58,100 nucleotides of DNA from Arthrobacter sp. SDTb3-6 (lineage in GTDB: Bacteria > Actinomycetota > Actinomycetes > Actinomycetales > Micrococcaceae). The position numbers and the translations under genes were made by a program. Every line of letters starts with the position of its first letter. Position 1 is the first letter of the stretch. Shown piece by piece: positions 8,303-15,901 of the stretch. The DNA lies in NCBI RefSeq assembly GCF_013376095.1, contig NZ_JAAMFN010000026.1, positions 1 through 58,100 of the forward strand. The letters are read 5' to 3'. The notes under the pieces were generated by a model that searched no databases, was not told the origin of the DNA, and worked only from the letters and a program-made list of their open reading frames with translations.

Positions 8303-9073
8303 ATGAGTGCACCCACCGGATCCAGCAGGCCCTCCCGTCCCCTGAAGAAGCGCTTCGGCGCCTGGACGAAAGGCGCGCCCGCAGGGTCCACGGCGGATTC
8401 GAGGCTGCTGGCCACCCCGCCCAGCGGCGACTTCACGCACACCGACCCGTGGCGGGTCATGCGGATCCAAAGCGAATTCGTCCAGGGCTTCGACTCCCTG
8501 GCGGACATCGGACCGGCCATCAGCGTGTTTGGCTCCGCCCGCACCAAGCCCGACCATCGCCACTACCAGACCGGCGTGGAAGTGGGCCGTCTCCTGGTGG
8601 AAGCCGGCGTTGCCGTGATCACCGGCGGCGGACCCGGCTCCATGGAGGCGGCCAACCGCGGTGCCAGCGAGGCCGGCGGGCTGTCCATCGGGCTGGGGAT
8701 CGAGCTGCCCTTCGAGCAGGGGATGAACCAGTGGGTGGGGCTGGGCGTGGACTTCCGCTACTTTTTCGCCCGCAAGACCATGTTCGTCAAGTACGCGCAG
8801 GGGTTCGTGGTCCTGCCCGGCGGCCTCGGCACCCTGGATGAGCTCTTTGAAGCCATGGTCCTGGTGCAGACCAACAAGGTCACCCAGTTCCCGATCGTCC
8901 TGGTGGACACGGCCTTCTGGTCGCCGCTGCTGGACTGGATCCGCGACACCATGGTGGCCGAGGGCCTGGTTTCCCCGGGCGACATGGACATCATCCAGCT
9001 GGCCGACACCCCCGAGCAGGCCGTGGCCCTGGTCATGGCCGGCGACGCCGGCACGAAGGTCGCCGCGGGCTGA
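8303..9073 (+). CDS. LOG family protein (nucleoside 5'-monophosphate phosphoribohydrolase)
   Basis: The 256-residue protein carries the two signature motifs of the LOG/TIGR00730 family: GGGPGSMEAANRGA, and PGGLGTLDE, which binds phosphate and holds the catalytic Glu. Family enzymes hydrolyse cytokinin riboside or other nucleoside 5'-monophosphates to free base and ribose phosphate. The in vivo substrate here is unknown. A basic N-terminal extension of about 60 residues precedes the fold. The position between dapE and the DivIVA/tag genes matches Rv1205 in M. tuberculosis. Confidence 0.88.
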   Translation: MSAPTGSSRPSRPLKKRFGAWTKGAPAGSTADSRLLATPPSGDFTHTDPWRVMRIQSEFVQGFDSLADIGPAISVFGSARTKPDHRHYQTGVEVGRLLVEAGVAVITGGGPGSMEAANRGASEAGGLSIGLGIELPFEQGMNQWVGLGVDFRYFFARKTMFVKYAQGFVVLPGGLGTLDELFEAMVLVQTNKVTQFPIVLVDTAFWSPLLDWIRDTMVAEGLVSPGDMDIIQLADTPEQAVALVMAGDAGTKVAAG

Positions 9074-9076
9074 GCC

Positions 9077-9123
9077 GGCACTGCTGTCCCGGCACTGCTG
9101 ATCTGGCACTGCTGATCTGGCAC
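9077..9123 (+). repeat. 14-nt tandem repeat, 3.3 copies
   Basis: The unit GGCACTGCTGATCT occurs at 9091-9104 and 9105-9118. A variant is at 9077-9090 and a partial copy starts at 9119. It fills the gap between the LOG stop and the DivIVA-domain start, so the number of copies sets the spacing between the two genes. I see no coding or hairpin role. Confidence 0.75.
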
Positions 9124-9132
9124 CATGGAGGG

Positions 9133-9552
9133 GTGAGCTATTTCCTGATCTTCCTCGCCGTCATGCTCGCCGCAGCGGTGGCCGTGTATGTGGTGGGGCT
9201 CAAGCGGCCGGCCGGTGACATCTACGCGGACGGGCTGGAAGCGCCCGTGTCCGGCCTGCCGCCGGTGCTGCTGCCCGCCGTCCCGGCCCCCGCCGACGTG
9301 GACCACGTCCGCTTTGGCCTTGGCCTGCGCGGCTACCGCATGGACCAGGTGGACGAGGTCCTGGACCGGCTGCGGGACGAACTGGCCGCAAGGGACGCGC
9401 GGATCGCCGAGCTGGAGGCGGCCGTGCCCGCCGTACAGCACGACGCCGCCGACGGCGGGAACCCCGCCGATGCCCCTTCCGGGGCACCCGCCGACGGCGG
9501 CAGGGCCGCCCCGGGGGACGCGTCCGGCGTCGAGCCTGGAAAGGAATCCTGA
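9133..9552 (+). CDS. DivIVA-domain membrane-anchored protein
   Basis: The 139-residue protein has one N-terminal transmembrane helix (about 2-22). A short DivIVA-type segment follows (FGLGLRGYRMDQVDEVLDRLRDELAARDARIAELEAAV, about 57-94) with heptad character, then a low-complexity Ala/Gly/Pro/Asp tail. DivIVA-type proteins bind curved or polar membrane and organise growth and division. This short form is conserved next to tag in actinobacteria (compare Rv1209) and its exact job is unknown. It starts with GTG after GGAGG and is two bases before tag. Confidence 0.8.
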   Translation: MSYFLIFLAVMLAAAVAVYVVGLKRPAGDIYADGLEAPVSGLPPVLLPAVPAPADVDHVRFGLGLRGYRMDQVDEVLDRLRDELAARDARIAELEAAVPAVQHDAADGGNPADAPSGAPADGGRAAPGDASGVEPGKES

Positions 9553-9554
9553 GC

Positions 9555-10139
9555 ATGGCCAACGTGGTGGTGGGGACGGACGGGAAGGCGCGCTGCGCCT
9601 GGGCCGGCATCGAATCCGACGAGCTGTACCAGAGCTACCACGACGAGGAGTGGGGCCGGCCGGTCGCCGGGGAGCGCGAGCTTTTTGAACGGCTCAGCCT
9701 GGAGGCCTTCCAGTCGGGCCTGAGCTGGATCACCATCCTGCGCAAGCGTGGCGCCTTCCGGGCAGCCTTTGCCAACTTTGAACCGGCGGCCGTGGCGGGG
9801 TTCGGGCCGGCGGACATCGAGCGGCTCATGGCCGACGCGGGCATTGTGCGCAACCTGATGAAGATCAAGGCCACCATCGGCAATGCGCAGGCCATTTTGG
9901 CGCTGCCGGACGGCACCACCCTCGGCTCGCTGCTGCAGGCGCACGCCCCGGCCCCGCGGCCGGCGGGCGGGCCGGTTCCGGCGAAAACGGCCGAATCGGC
10001 GGCGCTGGCCAAGGCCCTGAAAAAATTGGGCTTTGCCTTCGTGGGGCCCACCACCGCCTACGCCATGATGCAGGCCGTGGGCCTGGCCAACGACCACCAG
10101 CCCGGCTGTTGGGTGGCCGAAGCCCTGACGCGGCCGTGA
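9555..10139 (+). CDS. tag: DNA-3-methyladenine glycosylase I
   Basis: Tag excises 3-methyladenine from alkylated DNA and starts base excision repair. The 194-residue sequence shows the family landmarks: RCAWAG at the N-terminus, YHDEEWG, the helix-hairpin-helix region with the SGLSWITILRKR signature, and the C-terminal NDHQPGCW. The Cys and His residues in the first and last motifs bind structural zinc. The start is ATG, and the last bases overlap the next gene (GTGA). The 110-135 region is a proline-rich insertion. Confidence 0.92.
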   Translation: MANVVVGTDGKARCAWAGIESDELYQSYHDEEWGRPVAGERELFERLSLEAFQSGLSWITILRKRGAFRAAFANFEPAAVAGFGPADIERLMADAGIVRNLMKIKATIGNAQAILALPDGTTLGSLLQAHAPAPRPAGGPVPAKTAESAALAKALKKLGFAFVGPTTAYAMMQAVGLANDHQPGCWVAEALTRP

Positions 10140-11392
10140 CGGCAGGTGCCGGCCGGGCGCTGGTGCAGGGGCGGGGCGGTTCCACGGTCAACGGGCTGAT
10201 CCACGCCGCGCTGCGCCGGTGGCTGGCACCCCTGCGCCGGGCGCCGTGGTGGGTGAAGGTTTCCCTGCTGTACGGCGCAGCCAGGCTGGTCTCCTTCGGC
10301 ATCCTGGCCGGGGCCGGATACCACGCCGCGGAATCGCCCTGGTCCGGTGCCCGTCCGGACTACCTCACCTTCATCGACCGCTGGGACGCCGGCTGGTACG
10401 AGCGCATCTTCGACGGCGGGTACCCGTCCGGCATCCCGCGCAACCCGGACGGCACGGCCCAGCCCAACCAATGGGCCTTCTACCCCCTGTTCCCCCTGCT
10501 GGTGCGCGGGCTCAATGCCGTGACCGCGCTGCCGTGGGTGGTGGCGGGCCCGCTGGTGGCCACCGCCGCCGGGTTCGCCGCGGCCTTGGTCATCTACCGG
10601 CTGTTCCGCCGCGTTGCCGCGCCGGCCACGTCCCTGTGGGGCGTGGGGTTCTTTGCCGTGTTCCCGGCGTCGCCTGTTCTGCAGGTGGCCTATGCGGAGT
10701 CGCTGGGCACCTTCCTGCTCGCCGCCGCCCTTCTGATGCTCACCGGGCGCCGCTACCGTGCGGCCGTGCCCGTGGTGGTGCTGCTGTGCCTGGCGCGGCC
10801 GGCAGGGGTGCCGTTTGCCGCCGTCGTCGGCGCCCACCTGGCCCTGCGCTGGGTGCGGCGGCGCCGGGACCCGTTCCCGCCGCGCGAAGCGGCCGCCGGC
10901 GTGGTGCTGCTGGCGGTCAGCACGTTCATGGCTTTCGCCTGGATGCTGGCCGCGTGGTGGGCAACGGGGGAGCCCAGCGCCTACACGGACACCGAAACGG
11001 CGTGGCGTGGCACCCACCTGGTGCTGTTCAAGCCCTGGTTCGACGCAGGTATCCAGCTGGCGGGCCCGTTCTGGGGTCCGCTGCTGCCGGTCCTTTTCGT
11101 GGCGCTGGCCGCCCTGTACCTTAACTCGCAGGCCGTGCGGCGCCTCGGCACCGAGCTGCGTGTGTGGTGTGCCGTGTACCTGGCCTATCTGCTGGCAGTC
11201 CTGGACCCGCAGTCCAGCTCGTTCCGGATGATGCTTCCGCTGTTCCCCCTGGCGCTCGCCGCCGCGTTCATTTCCCGCGCCAGGGCGTACCGCTGGGCCG
11301 TGGTGGTGATGTTCACGGCGCTGCAACTTGTGTGGGTTGTGTGGCTGTGGCAGTATTCGGCCGTCAGCAGCGGGCAGGCCTGGCCGCCGTGA
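10136..11392 (+). CDS. PIG-V-like polytopic mannosyltransferase
   Basis: The 418-residue membrane protein has about ten transmembrane segments. An extracytoplasmic loop contains the conserved FIDRWDAGWYERIF, with Trp-Asp-Ala-Gly-Trp-Tyr, and NQWAFYPLFPLL, as in PIG-V/GPI-mannosyltransferase-type GT-C enzymes. Bacterial members are thought to transfer mannose from polyprenyl-phosphate mannose to envelope acceptors; the acceptor here is unknown. I prefer GTG at 10136, which overlaps the tag stop as GTGA, over an upstream GTG at 10109 inside tag. Confidence 0.8.
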   Translation: MTAGAGRALVQGRGGSTVNGLIHAALRRWLAPLRRAPWWVKVSLLYGAARLVSFGILAGAGYHAAESPWSGARPDYLTFIDRWDAGWYERIFDGGYPSGIPRNPDGTAQPNQWAFYPLFPLLVRGLNAVTALPWVVAGPLVATAAGFAAALVIYRLFRRVAAPATSLWGVGFFAVFPASPVLQVAYAESLGTFLLAAALLMLTGRRYRAAVPVVVLLCLARPAGVPFAAVVGAHLALRWVRRRRDPFPPREAAAGVVLLAVSTFMAFAWMLAAWWATGEPSAYTDTETAWRGTHLVLFKPWFDAGIQLAGPFWGPLLPVLFVALAALYLNSQAVRRLGTELRVWCAVYLAYLLAVLDPQSSSFRMMLPLFPLALAAAFISRARAYRWAVVVMFTALQLVWVVWLWQYSAVSSGQAWPP

Positions 11393-11467
11393 CGAACCAT
11401 GGCTTTTGCGCGCCGCCCGGGGGACCGCCGATTAGGACCCGGCACCGGAAATACGGAATAATGGGTT

Positions 11468-11548
11468 GTGAGCGATACAACACGAACCTGCATGTGGGGA
11501 ATGCCCCGCAGGCCTGTGGGTTCGAACTATGAAAAGGGGAAGTCCTGA
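11468..11548 (+). CDS. putative 26-codon leader peptide before DUF3117 gene
   Basis: A GTG-initiated ORF runs MSDTTRTCMWGMPRRPVG and ends at a TGA (11546-11548) that overlaps the ATG of the DUF3117 gene as TGATG. An AT-rich GGAATAAT lies 5-12 bases before the GTG, where a -10 box for a leaderless transcript would be. The exact overlap suggests translational coupling. However, a good AGGGGA site for the next gene lies inside it, so the frame could be chance. No function is claimed. Confidence 0.35.
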   Translation: MSDTTRTCMWGMPRRPVGSNYEKGKS

Positions 11549-11715
11549 TGGCGGCCATGAAACCCAGAACCGGCGACGGTCCGATGGAAGTGACCAAGGA
11601 AGGGCGAAGCCTGATCCTGCGGCTCCCGCTGGAAGGCGGCGGACGCCTTGTGGTGGAAATGAACGCAGACGAGGCCAGCAGCCTCAAGGAGTGCCTGGTG
11701 GGCGTGACCGAATAA
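11548..11715 (+). CDS. DUF3117 small conserved protein
   Basis: This 55-residue protein begins MAAMKPRTGDGPMEVTKEGR and ends KECLVGVTE, the hallmark sequence of DUF3117, a near-universal actinobacterial family of unknown function (compare Rv1211, also just after tag). It is predicted to be a small beta-rich cytoplasmic protein. AGGGGA at 11535-11540 serves as ribosome binding site. A putative leader ORF overlaps its start. Too short for many gene callers, but the sequence is unmistakable. Confidence 0.93.
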   Translation: MAAMKPRTGDGPMEVTKEGRSLILRLPLEGGGRLVVEMNADEASSLKECLVGVTE

Positions 11716-11741
11716 CGGTGTCAACCACCAACGATTTACCT

Positions 11742-11770
11742 GCGGGGCGGCCAAGCTGCCCCGCTTGGCG
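11742..11770 (+). terminator. terminator-like hairpin after the DUF3117 gene
   Basis: GCGGGGC (11742-11748) pairs with GCCCCGC (11758-11764) around a 9-base loop. TTGGCGTTT follows, only partly T-rich. It lies between the convergent DUF3117 and O-methyltransferase genes. Confidence 0.5.
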
Positions 11771-11797
11771 TTTAATGGGGGCGCCGGTCCCGGGTGC

Positions 11798-12430
11798 CTA
11801 GCGTTTGACGGCGAGCAGCAGCCCGTCGCCGGTGGGCAACATTGCCGAGACCAGCCCGTCGTGCTCGCGGACCATCTTGCCGACCTTGCGCAGCACCACG
11901 GTGTTGCTTTCGCGGATGGCGGGGTCGGAGACGCGGTCCTTGTCCAGGGCGTCGTTGACCACCAGCAGCCCGCCGGACTTCAGCAGCCGGATGGCCTGCT
12001 CGACGTAGTTGGGGAAGCTGGGCTTGTCGGCGTCGATGAAGACCAGGTCGTACGCGGCGTCGGTCAGCCGGGGCAGCACATCCTGGCCGCGGCCCGAGAT
12101 GGTGCGCGTCCGGTTGGCGGGGGAGCCGGATTCGATGAACGCCTCGCGGGCGGCCTTGAGGTGGTCGACGTCGGGGTCGATCGTGGTCAGCACGGCACGG
12201 GGCCCCAGCCCGCGCAGCAGTGAGACGCCGGAAACCCCGGCGCCCGTGCCGACCTCCACGGCCGTCTGCGCCTTGGATGTCGCGGCCAGGACCGTCAGTG
12301 CCGCTGCCACGCCGTGGGTGACGGGAAACAAGCCCAGCTCATGCGAGCGTTCGCGGGCGCGGCGCAGGACGTCGTCTTCCACGGGGAGGCCCTCCGCGTA
12401 GGACCAACTGGTGGACTTGTCGGCGCTCAT
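11798..12430 (-). CDS. SAM-dependent O-methyltransferase
   Basis: The 210-residue protein is a class I methyltransferase of the catechol/caffeoyl-CoA O-methyltransferase family. SAM-binding motif I is [16 protein letters not shown] and the acidic strand-2 end is TTIDPD. The metal-binding [10 protein letters not shown] and the following NDAL match the family's divalent-metal site. The substrate is unknown. It is divergent from sigE, the same arrangement as Rv1220c-sigE in M. tuberculosis. The start is ATG at 12430. Confidence 0.88.
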   Translation of the reverse strand: MSADKSTSWSYAEGLPVEDDVLRRARERSHELGLFPVTHGVAAALTVLAATSKAQTAVEVGTGAGVSGVSLLRGLGPRAVLTTIDPDVDHLKAAREAFIESGSPANRTRTISGRGQDVLPRLTDAAYDLVFIDADKPSFPNYVEQAIRLLKSGGLLVVNDALDKDRVSDPAIRESNTVVLRKVGKMVREHDGLVSAMLPTGDGLLLAVKR

Positions 12431-12601
12431 GGGTGCTGTTTTCCTAAACTGTTGCGGTGGATTCCTCTAGCCTACTGCCTGCGCCGTGGGCTGAATTTCC
12501 CTTTTGCACAGCAAATAGCCAGATTCTTTTGGCACAATATGGTAACCCGGTGGCAATTCGCCGGGGAGGTTTACACAAGCCGCAAGAATAGAGGTGCAGA
12601 C

Positions 12602-13222
12602 ATGGGTTCCGCCCCCAGCCCCGCCGTTTCTGCTGCCGACCCGCAGTGGACCCCACCGTCGTGGGACGAAGTGGTCACCAACCACTCGGCCAAGGTGTTC
12701 CGCCTCGCCTACCGCCTGACCGGCAACAAGTTCGACGCCGAGGACCTCACCCAGGAGGTGTTTGTCCGGGCGTTCCGTTCACTGTCAAAGTTCAAGCCCG
12801 GCACCCTGGACGGCTGGCTGCACCGCATCACCACCAACCTGTTCCTGGACCAGGCGCGCCGCAAGCAGCGGATCCGCTTCGACCCCCTGGCCGACGATGC
12901 CGAGTCGCGGTTGGCCGGCTCCGACCCGGGGCCCGAACGCACCTTTGAATTCAACAACCTCGACGTGGACATCGCCGCCGCGCTGGAGGCGCTGCCGCCG
13001 GACTTCCGCGCCGCCGTCGTGCTGTGCGACATGGAAGGCCTCTCCTACGACGAGGTGGCCCACGCCCTGGACATCAAGCTGGGCACCGTCCGTTCCCGCA
13101 TCCACCGGGGGCGGGCCATGCTGCGCGAGTCGCTGGCGGATTTGGCGCCGGGACGGGGGCGGGATGTCCGGCAGCCGAAGAAGCCGCTGCTGAAGCTGCC
13201 CCGGATCGCCGGTGTCCACTAG
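12602..13222 (+). CDS. sigE: ECF sigma factor SigE
   Basis: The 206-residue protein is an extracytoplasmic-function sigma factor. Region 2 (about 30-100) contains [27 protein letters not shown]. Region 4 (about 130-185) contains [41 protein letters not shown], the -35-binding helix-turn-helix. A basic tail follows. The start is the ATG after GAGGTG rather than the longer upstream frame. In relatives SigE responds to envelope stress and an anti-sigma gene (rseA) follows. Here tatB follows directly and I see no anti-sigma gene in the neighbourhood. Confidence 0.92.
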   Translation: MGSAPSPAVSAADPQWTPPSWDEVVTNHSAKVFRLAYRLTGNKFDAEDLTQEVFVRAFRSLSKFKPGTLDGWLHRITTNLFLDQARRKQRIRFDPLADDAESRLAGSDPGPERTFEFNNLDVDIAAALEALPPDFRAAVVLCDMEGLSYDEVAHALDIKLGTVRSRIHRGRAMLRESLADLAPGRGRDVRQPKKPLLKLPRIAGVH

Positions 13223-13311
13223 GCGCCGTCCCGGGCGCAGGCCGAACGGCGCCCGGGCCACGGGGTGTTCGGAATCGTTGCTTTTAGTCCGGAGAGGGTA
13301 ATCTTCCTAAC

Positions 13312-13731
13312 GTGTTTGGTATCAATACCCCCGAGCTGCTCCTGATTGTCATTGTGGCAGTCCTAGTGATCGGGCCTAAGCGTCTTCCCGGGTATGTGGA
13401 GAAACTGAAGAACCTCATCCGCGAGGTCCGCAGGATGGCTTCCGGCGCGCGTGAAACCATCAAGGAAGAGTCCGGGCTGGACATCGACGAGATTGACTGG
13501 AAGAAGCTGGACCCCCGCCAGTACGATCCCCGGCGCATCATCCGCGAGGCGCTCCTGGACGACGACGACATTGATGCCTTCAATTCATTCAAGGCGGCCC
13601 CCGGTGCCGCCATTGCCTCGATGATGGGCAAGGACAGCGACGAAAAGCCCGTGGAAGCATCCGCGCCCGCCCGGGTGGTGGAGCGCCTGGCCGAAGGCCA
13701 GCGGGCCCCCTTCGACCTGGAAGCCACCTGA
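13312..13731 (+). CDS. tatB: twin-arginine translocase subunit TatB
   Basis: The 139-residue protein has the TatB/TatA layout: an N-terminal membrane helix with FGINTPELLLIVIVAVLVIGPKRLP (the ELL and GPKRLP hinge), then an amphipathic helix and a charged C-terminal region to the end. TatB takes folded twin-arginine substrates at the membrane with TatC. GTG start. It stands alone downstream of sigE, as in other actinobacteria. A terminator array follows within 15 bases. Confidence 0.85.
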   Translation: MFGINTPELLLIVIVAVLVIGPKRLPGYVEKLKNLIREVRRMASGARETIKEESGLDIDEIDWKKLDPRQYDPRRIIREALLDDDDIDAFNSFKAAPGAAIASMMGKDSDEKPVEASAPARVVERLAEGQRAPFDLEAT

Positions 13732-13744
13732 CCCCACCGACGCT

Positions 13745-13806
13745 CGGTTGCAACCGGGGGTCTTTTCCCCGCCCCTCCCGCACGATCGGGGGTCTTTTTT
13801 CCAACG
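13745..13806 (+). terminator. tandem intrinsic terminators after tatB
   Basis: CGGTTGCAACCG (13745-13756) is a perfect 12-bp palindrome, followed by GGGGGTCTTTTCC. A second module follows (CCC-rich arm, then GATCGGGGGTCTTTTTTCC at 13784-13802). Each has a GC stem and a T-tract on the plus strand, as expected for intrinsic termination of tatB. The roughly 62-base unit recurs inverted beside mrp. Confidence 0.75.
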
Positions 13807-14066
13807 CTCCCGCACCCGTGGGGCATTTCGTGGGCCGTGCTGCGTGAGGTGGTGTTTCACCTGCCACCTGCCGGACAGCGCTCCCGACGTGGTGCCGTGG
13901 CGGACCTGTTTGATTCCCCTGTGGCGGGGGCATTGGCGGTCGAGCGCCGGCGTAGTTCCTGATGGAAGCTGAGGGAGCGCAGGGGCTGGAGCGCTGAACC
14001 GGCCATGTGGCGCAATCGTTTCCGGGGCGTCCCGTCGCAGGCTGGGGCATGGAACCGGAACTGCTG
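13807..14066. other. non-coding spacer between tatB and mrp terminators
   Basis: The gap between the tatB and mrp genes is 442 bases, the longest gene-free stretch in the window. Outside the terminator modules on both flanks, this central part shows no credible ORF, RNA gene or repeat that I can recognise. Several short frames cross it, but none has a ribosome binding site or a recognisable protein. Confidence 0.55.
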
Positions 14067-14170
14067 GAGGGCCGGGGAAAACACCCCCGGTTGCAACCGG
14101 GCGTTCCAAAAAACGGCCCCGGTTGCGCGGGAGGGCCGGGGAAAACACCCCCGGTTGCAACCGGGGGTTG
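14067..14170 (-). terminator. tandem intrinsic terminators after mrp
   Basis: Read on the minus strand, mrp is followed by CCCCCGGTTGCAACCGGGGG, a perfect 20-bp palindrome (14147-14166), and then TGTTTTCC. A second stem with TTTTTT and then a further copy of the first module come after it. A 35-base unit is repeated exactly at 14067-14101 and 14131-14165, 64 bases apart. This is an array of three terminators serving mrp, and is largely the reverse complement of the array after tatB. Confidence 0.75.
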
Positions 14171-14173
14171 GGG

Positions 14174-15301
14174 TTAGCGCGGGGTGACGCCCAGGTGCAG
14201 GCCGGACAGGCCGCGGGGTCGGATGGCCAGTTTGCCGGCAATGTCCAGCAGTGCCGCGGCGGACGGTGATTCCGGGTTGGCCAGCACGATCGGCGTGCCG
14301 ATGTCCCCGCCTTCCCGCAGCGCAACATCCAGCGGAATCTGGCCCAGCAGCTCCACCGTGGCGTTGACGGTCTGGCTGAGCCGCGTGGCCAGCACCTCGC
14401 CGCCGCCGGAGCCGAACAGTTCCATGGTGCTGCCGTCGGGGAGTGTCAAAAATGACATGTTCTCAACCACGCCGGCCACTTTTTGGCCTGTCTGCACGGC
14501 GATCGCCCCGGCCCGCTCGGCGACGTCCGCGGCGGCTGCCTGCGGGGTCGTCACCACCAGGATCTCCGCCCTGGGCAGCAGTTGTGCCACGGAGATTGCC
14601 ACGTCCCCGGTGCCGGGCGGCAGGTCAAGGAACAGGACGTCGAGGTCACCAAAATAAACGTCGGTCAGGAACTGCTCCAGCGCCCGGTGCAGCATGGGCC
14701 CGCGCCAGGCGACGGGCTGGTTGCCGGTGACGAACATGCCGATGGAAATGACCTTGACGTCGTGCGCGACGGGAGGCAGGATCATTTCGTCCACCCGAGT
14801 GGGTGCCTGCGTGATGCCCATGAGCGCCGGCACGGAGAAGCCGTAAATGTCCGCATCCACGATGCCCACGCGCAGCCCCTTGGCGGCCAGGGCGCAGGCC
14901 AGGTTGACCGTCACCGAGGACTTGCCGACCCCGCCCTTCCCGCTGGCCACGGCATAGACCCGCGTCAGCGACGACTCCTCGTTGAACGGGATGCCGCGCT
15001 TGGGGTTGGTGCCCTGGAGCATTTCCTTCAGCCCGGCACGCTGTTCGGCGGTCATGACCGTCAGGTCCACGTCCACGCCCGTGACACCGTCCACCGCCAT
15101 CAAGGCGGCGGCCGCGTCCCGGGTGATGGTCCCGCGCAGCGGGCACCCCGCAACGGTGAGCCGGACGACGGCGCGTACCCGGCCGCCGTCGTCCGCTGCC
15201 ACCGATTCGACCATGCCCAGCTCCGTGATGGGCCGGCGCAGCTCTGGGTCGATGACCGTGGCGAGGGCGGCCTGGAGGGATTCGGGGGACGGGGCGGACA
15301 T
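14174..15301 (-). CDS. mrp: Mrp/NBP35-family ATPase (Fe-S cluster carrier)
   Basis: The 375-residue protein has an N-terminal DUF59/MIP18 domain (about 7-85) and a P-loop ATPase domain with SGKGGVGKSS (about 120-129), DADIYGFSVPALMG and the FLDLPPGTGD Walker B region. Family members move [4Fe-4S] clusters to apoproteins. The C-terminal CXXC that usually follows ENMS is absent; the segment reads ENMSFLTLPDGSTMELFG. So cluster binding, if any, must differ. It is transcribed towards tatB with terminators between. It corresponds by position to Rv1229c. Confidence 0.9.
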   Translation of the reverse strand: MSAPSPESLQAALATVIDPELRRPITELGMVESVAADDGGRVRAVVRLTVAGCPLRGTITRDAAAALMAVDGVTGVDVDLTVMTAEQRAGLKEMLQGTNPKRGIPFNEESSLTRVYAVASGKGGVGKSSVTVNLACALAAKGLRVGIVDADIYGFSVPALMGITQAPTRVDEMILPPVAHDVKVISIGMFVTGNQPVAWRGPMLHRALEQFLTDVYFGDLDVLFLDLPPGTGDVAISVAQLLPRAEILVVTTPQAAAADVAERAGAIAVQTGQKVAGVVENMSFLTLPDGSTMELFGSGGGEVLATRLSQTVNATVELLGQIPLDVALREGGDIGTPIVLANPESPSAAALLDIAGKLAIRPRGLSGLHLGVTPR

Positions 15302-15313
15302 GCGGTGGCGGCC

Positions 15314-15901
15314 TTAGTTGTTGGTGGTGCGCTTGGCGGGGACGGTCTTGATGGCCTGGGTGGCGGGATTTCGGAAGACGCGGGGCTCGCGGGCCGGCTC
15401 CGCGTCGTCGTCGGAGAAGCTGATCAGTTCCTCCAGGAGGCTGCGCAGCTCGGAGCGGACGAAGTCGCGGGTGGCGACCTCGCGCAGGGAGATGCGCAAC
15501 GCGGCCACCTCCCGGGTCAGGTACTCGGTGTCCGCCAGGTTGCGCTCGTTGCGGGTGCGGTCCTGCTCGATCTGGACGCGGTCCCGGTCATCCTGGCGGT
15601 TCTGGGCCAGCAGGATCAGCGGTGCCGCATAGGAGGCCTGGGTGGAGAAAAACAGGTTGAGCAGGATGAACGGGTACGGGTCCCACTTGAGGCCAAACAG
15701 CCCCACGACATTCAGCGCAATCCACACCACCACCACGATGGTCATGTACAGCAGGAAATTCGCCGTGCCCATGTAGCGGGCAAAGCGTTCGGCAAAGCGG
15801 CCGAAGAGGTCCGGGTCGCCGGCGAGGTTGGGCAGGAGCCGGGACCGCAGCTCCAGGGGCGTGTCGAGGCCGCCGCCCTTGGCGTGGTGCTTTTCAGCCA
15901 A
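15314..15901 (-). CDS. DUF1003 membrane protein
   Basis: The 195-residue protein shows the DUF1003 core: a FLLYMTIVVVVWIALNVVG helix, DPYPFILLNLFFSTQASYAAPLILLAQNRQ and a following charged, coiled region. It has two transmembrane helices (about 46-66 and 82-102). Its function is unknown. It overlaps the upstream CBS/MgtE-N gene by eight bases and lies 12 bases before mrp on the same strand, so the three are probably co-transcribed. Confidence 0.87.
   Translation of the reverse strand: MAEKHHAKGGGLDTPLELRSRLLPNLAGDPDLFGRFAERFARYMGTANFLLYMTIVVVVWIALNVVGLFGLKWDPYPFILLNLFFSTQASYAAPLILLAQNRQDDRDRVQIEQDRTRNERNLADTEYLTREVAALRISLREVATRDFVRSELRSLLEELISFSDDDAEPAREPRVFRNPATQAIKTVPAKRTTNN

Noticed and set aside
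13732-14173. Possible small gene or CRISPR-like repeats between tatB and mrp
   Set aside because: The repeats are hairpins with T-tracts and no regular spacers, so terminators explain them. No frame there has a ribosome binding site.
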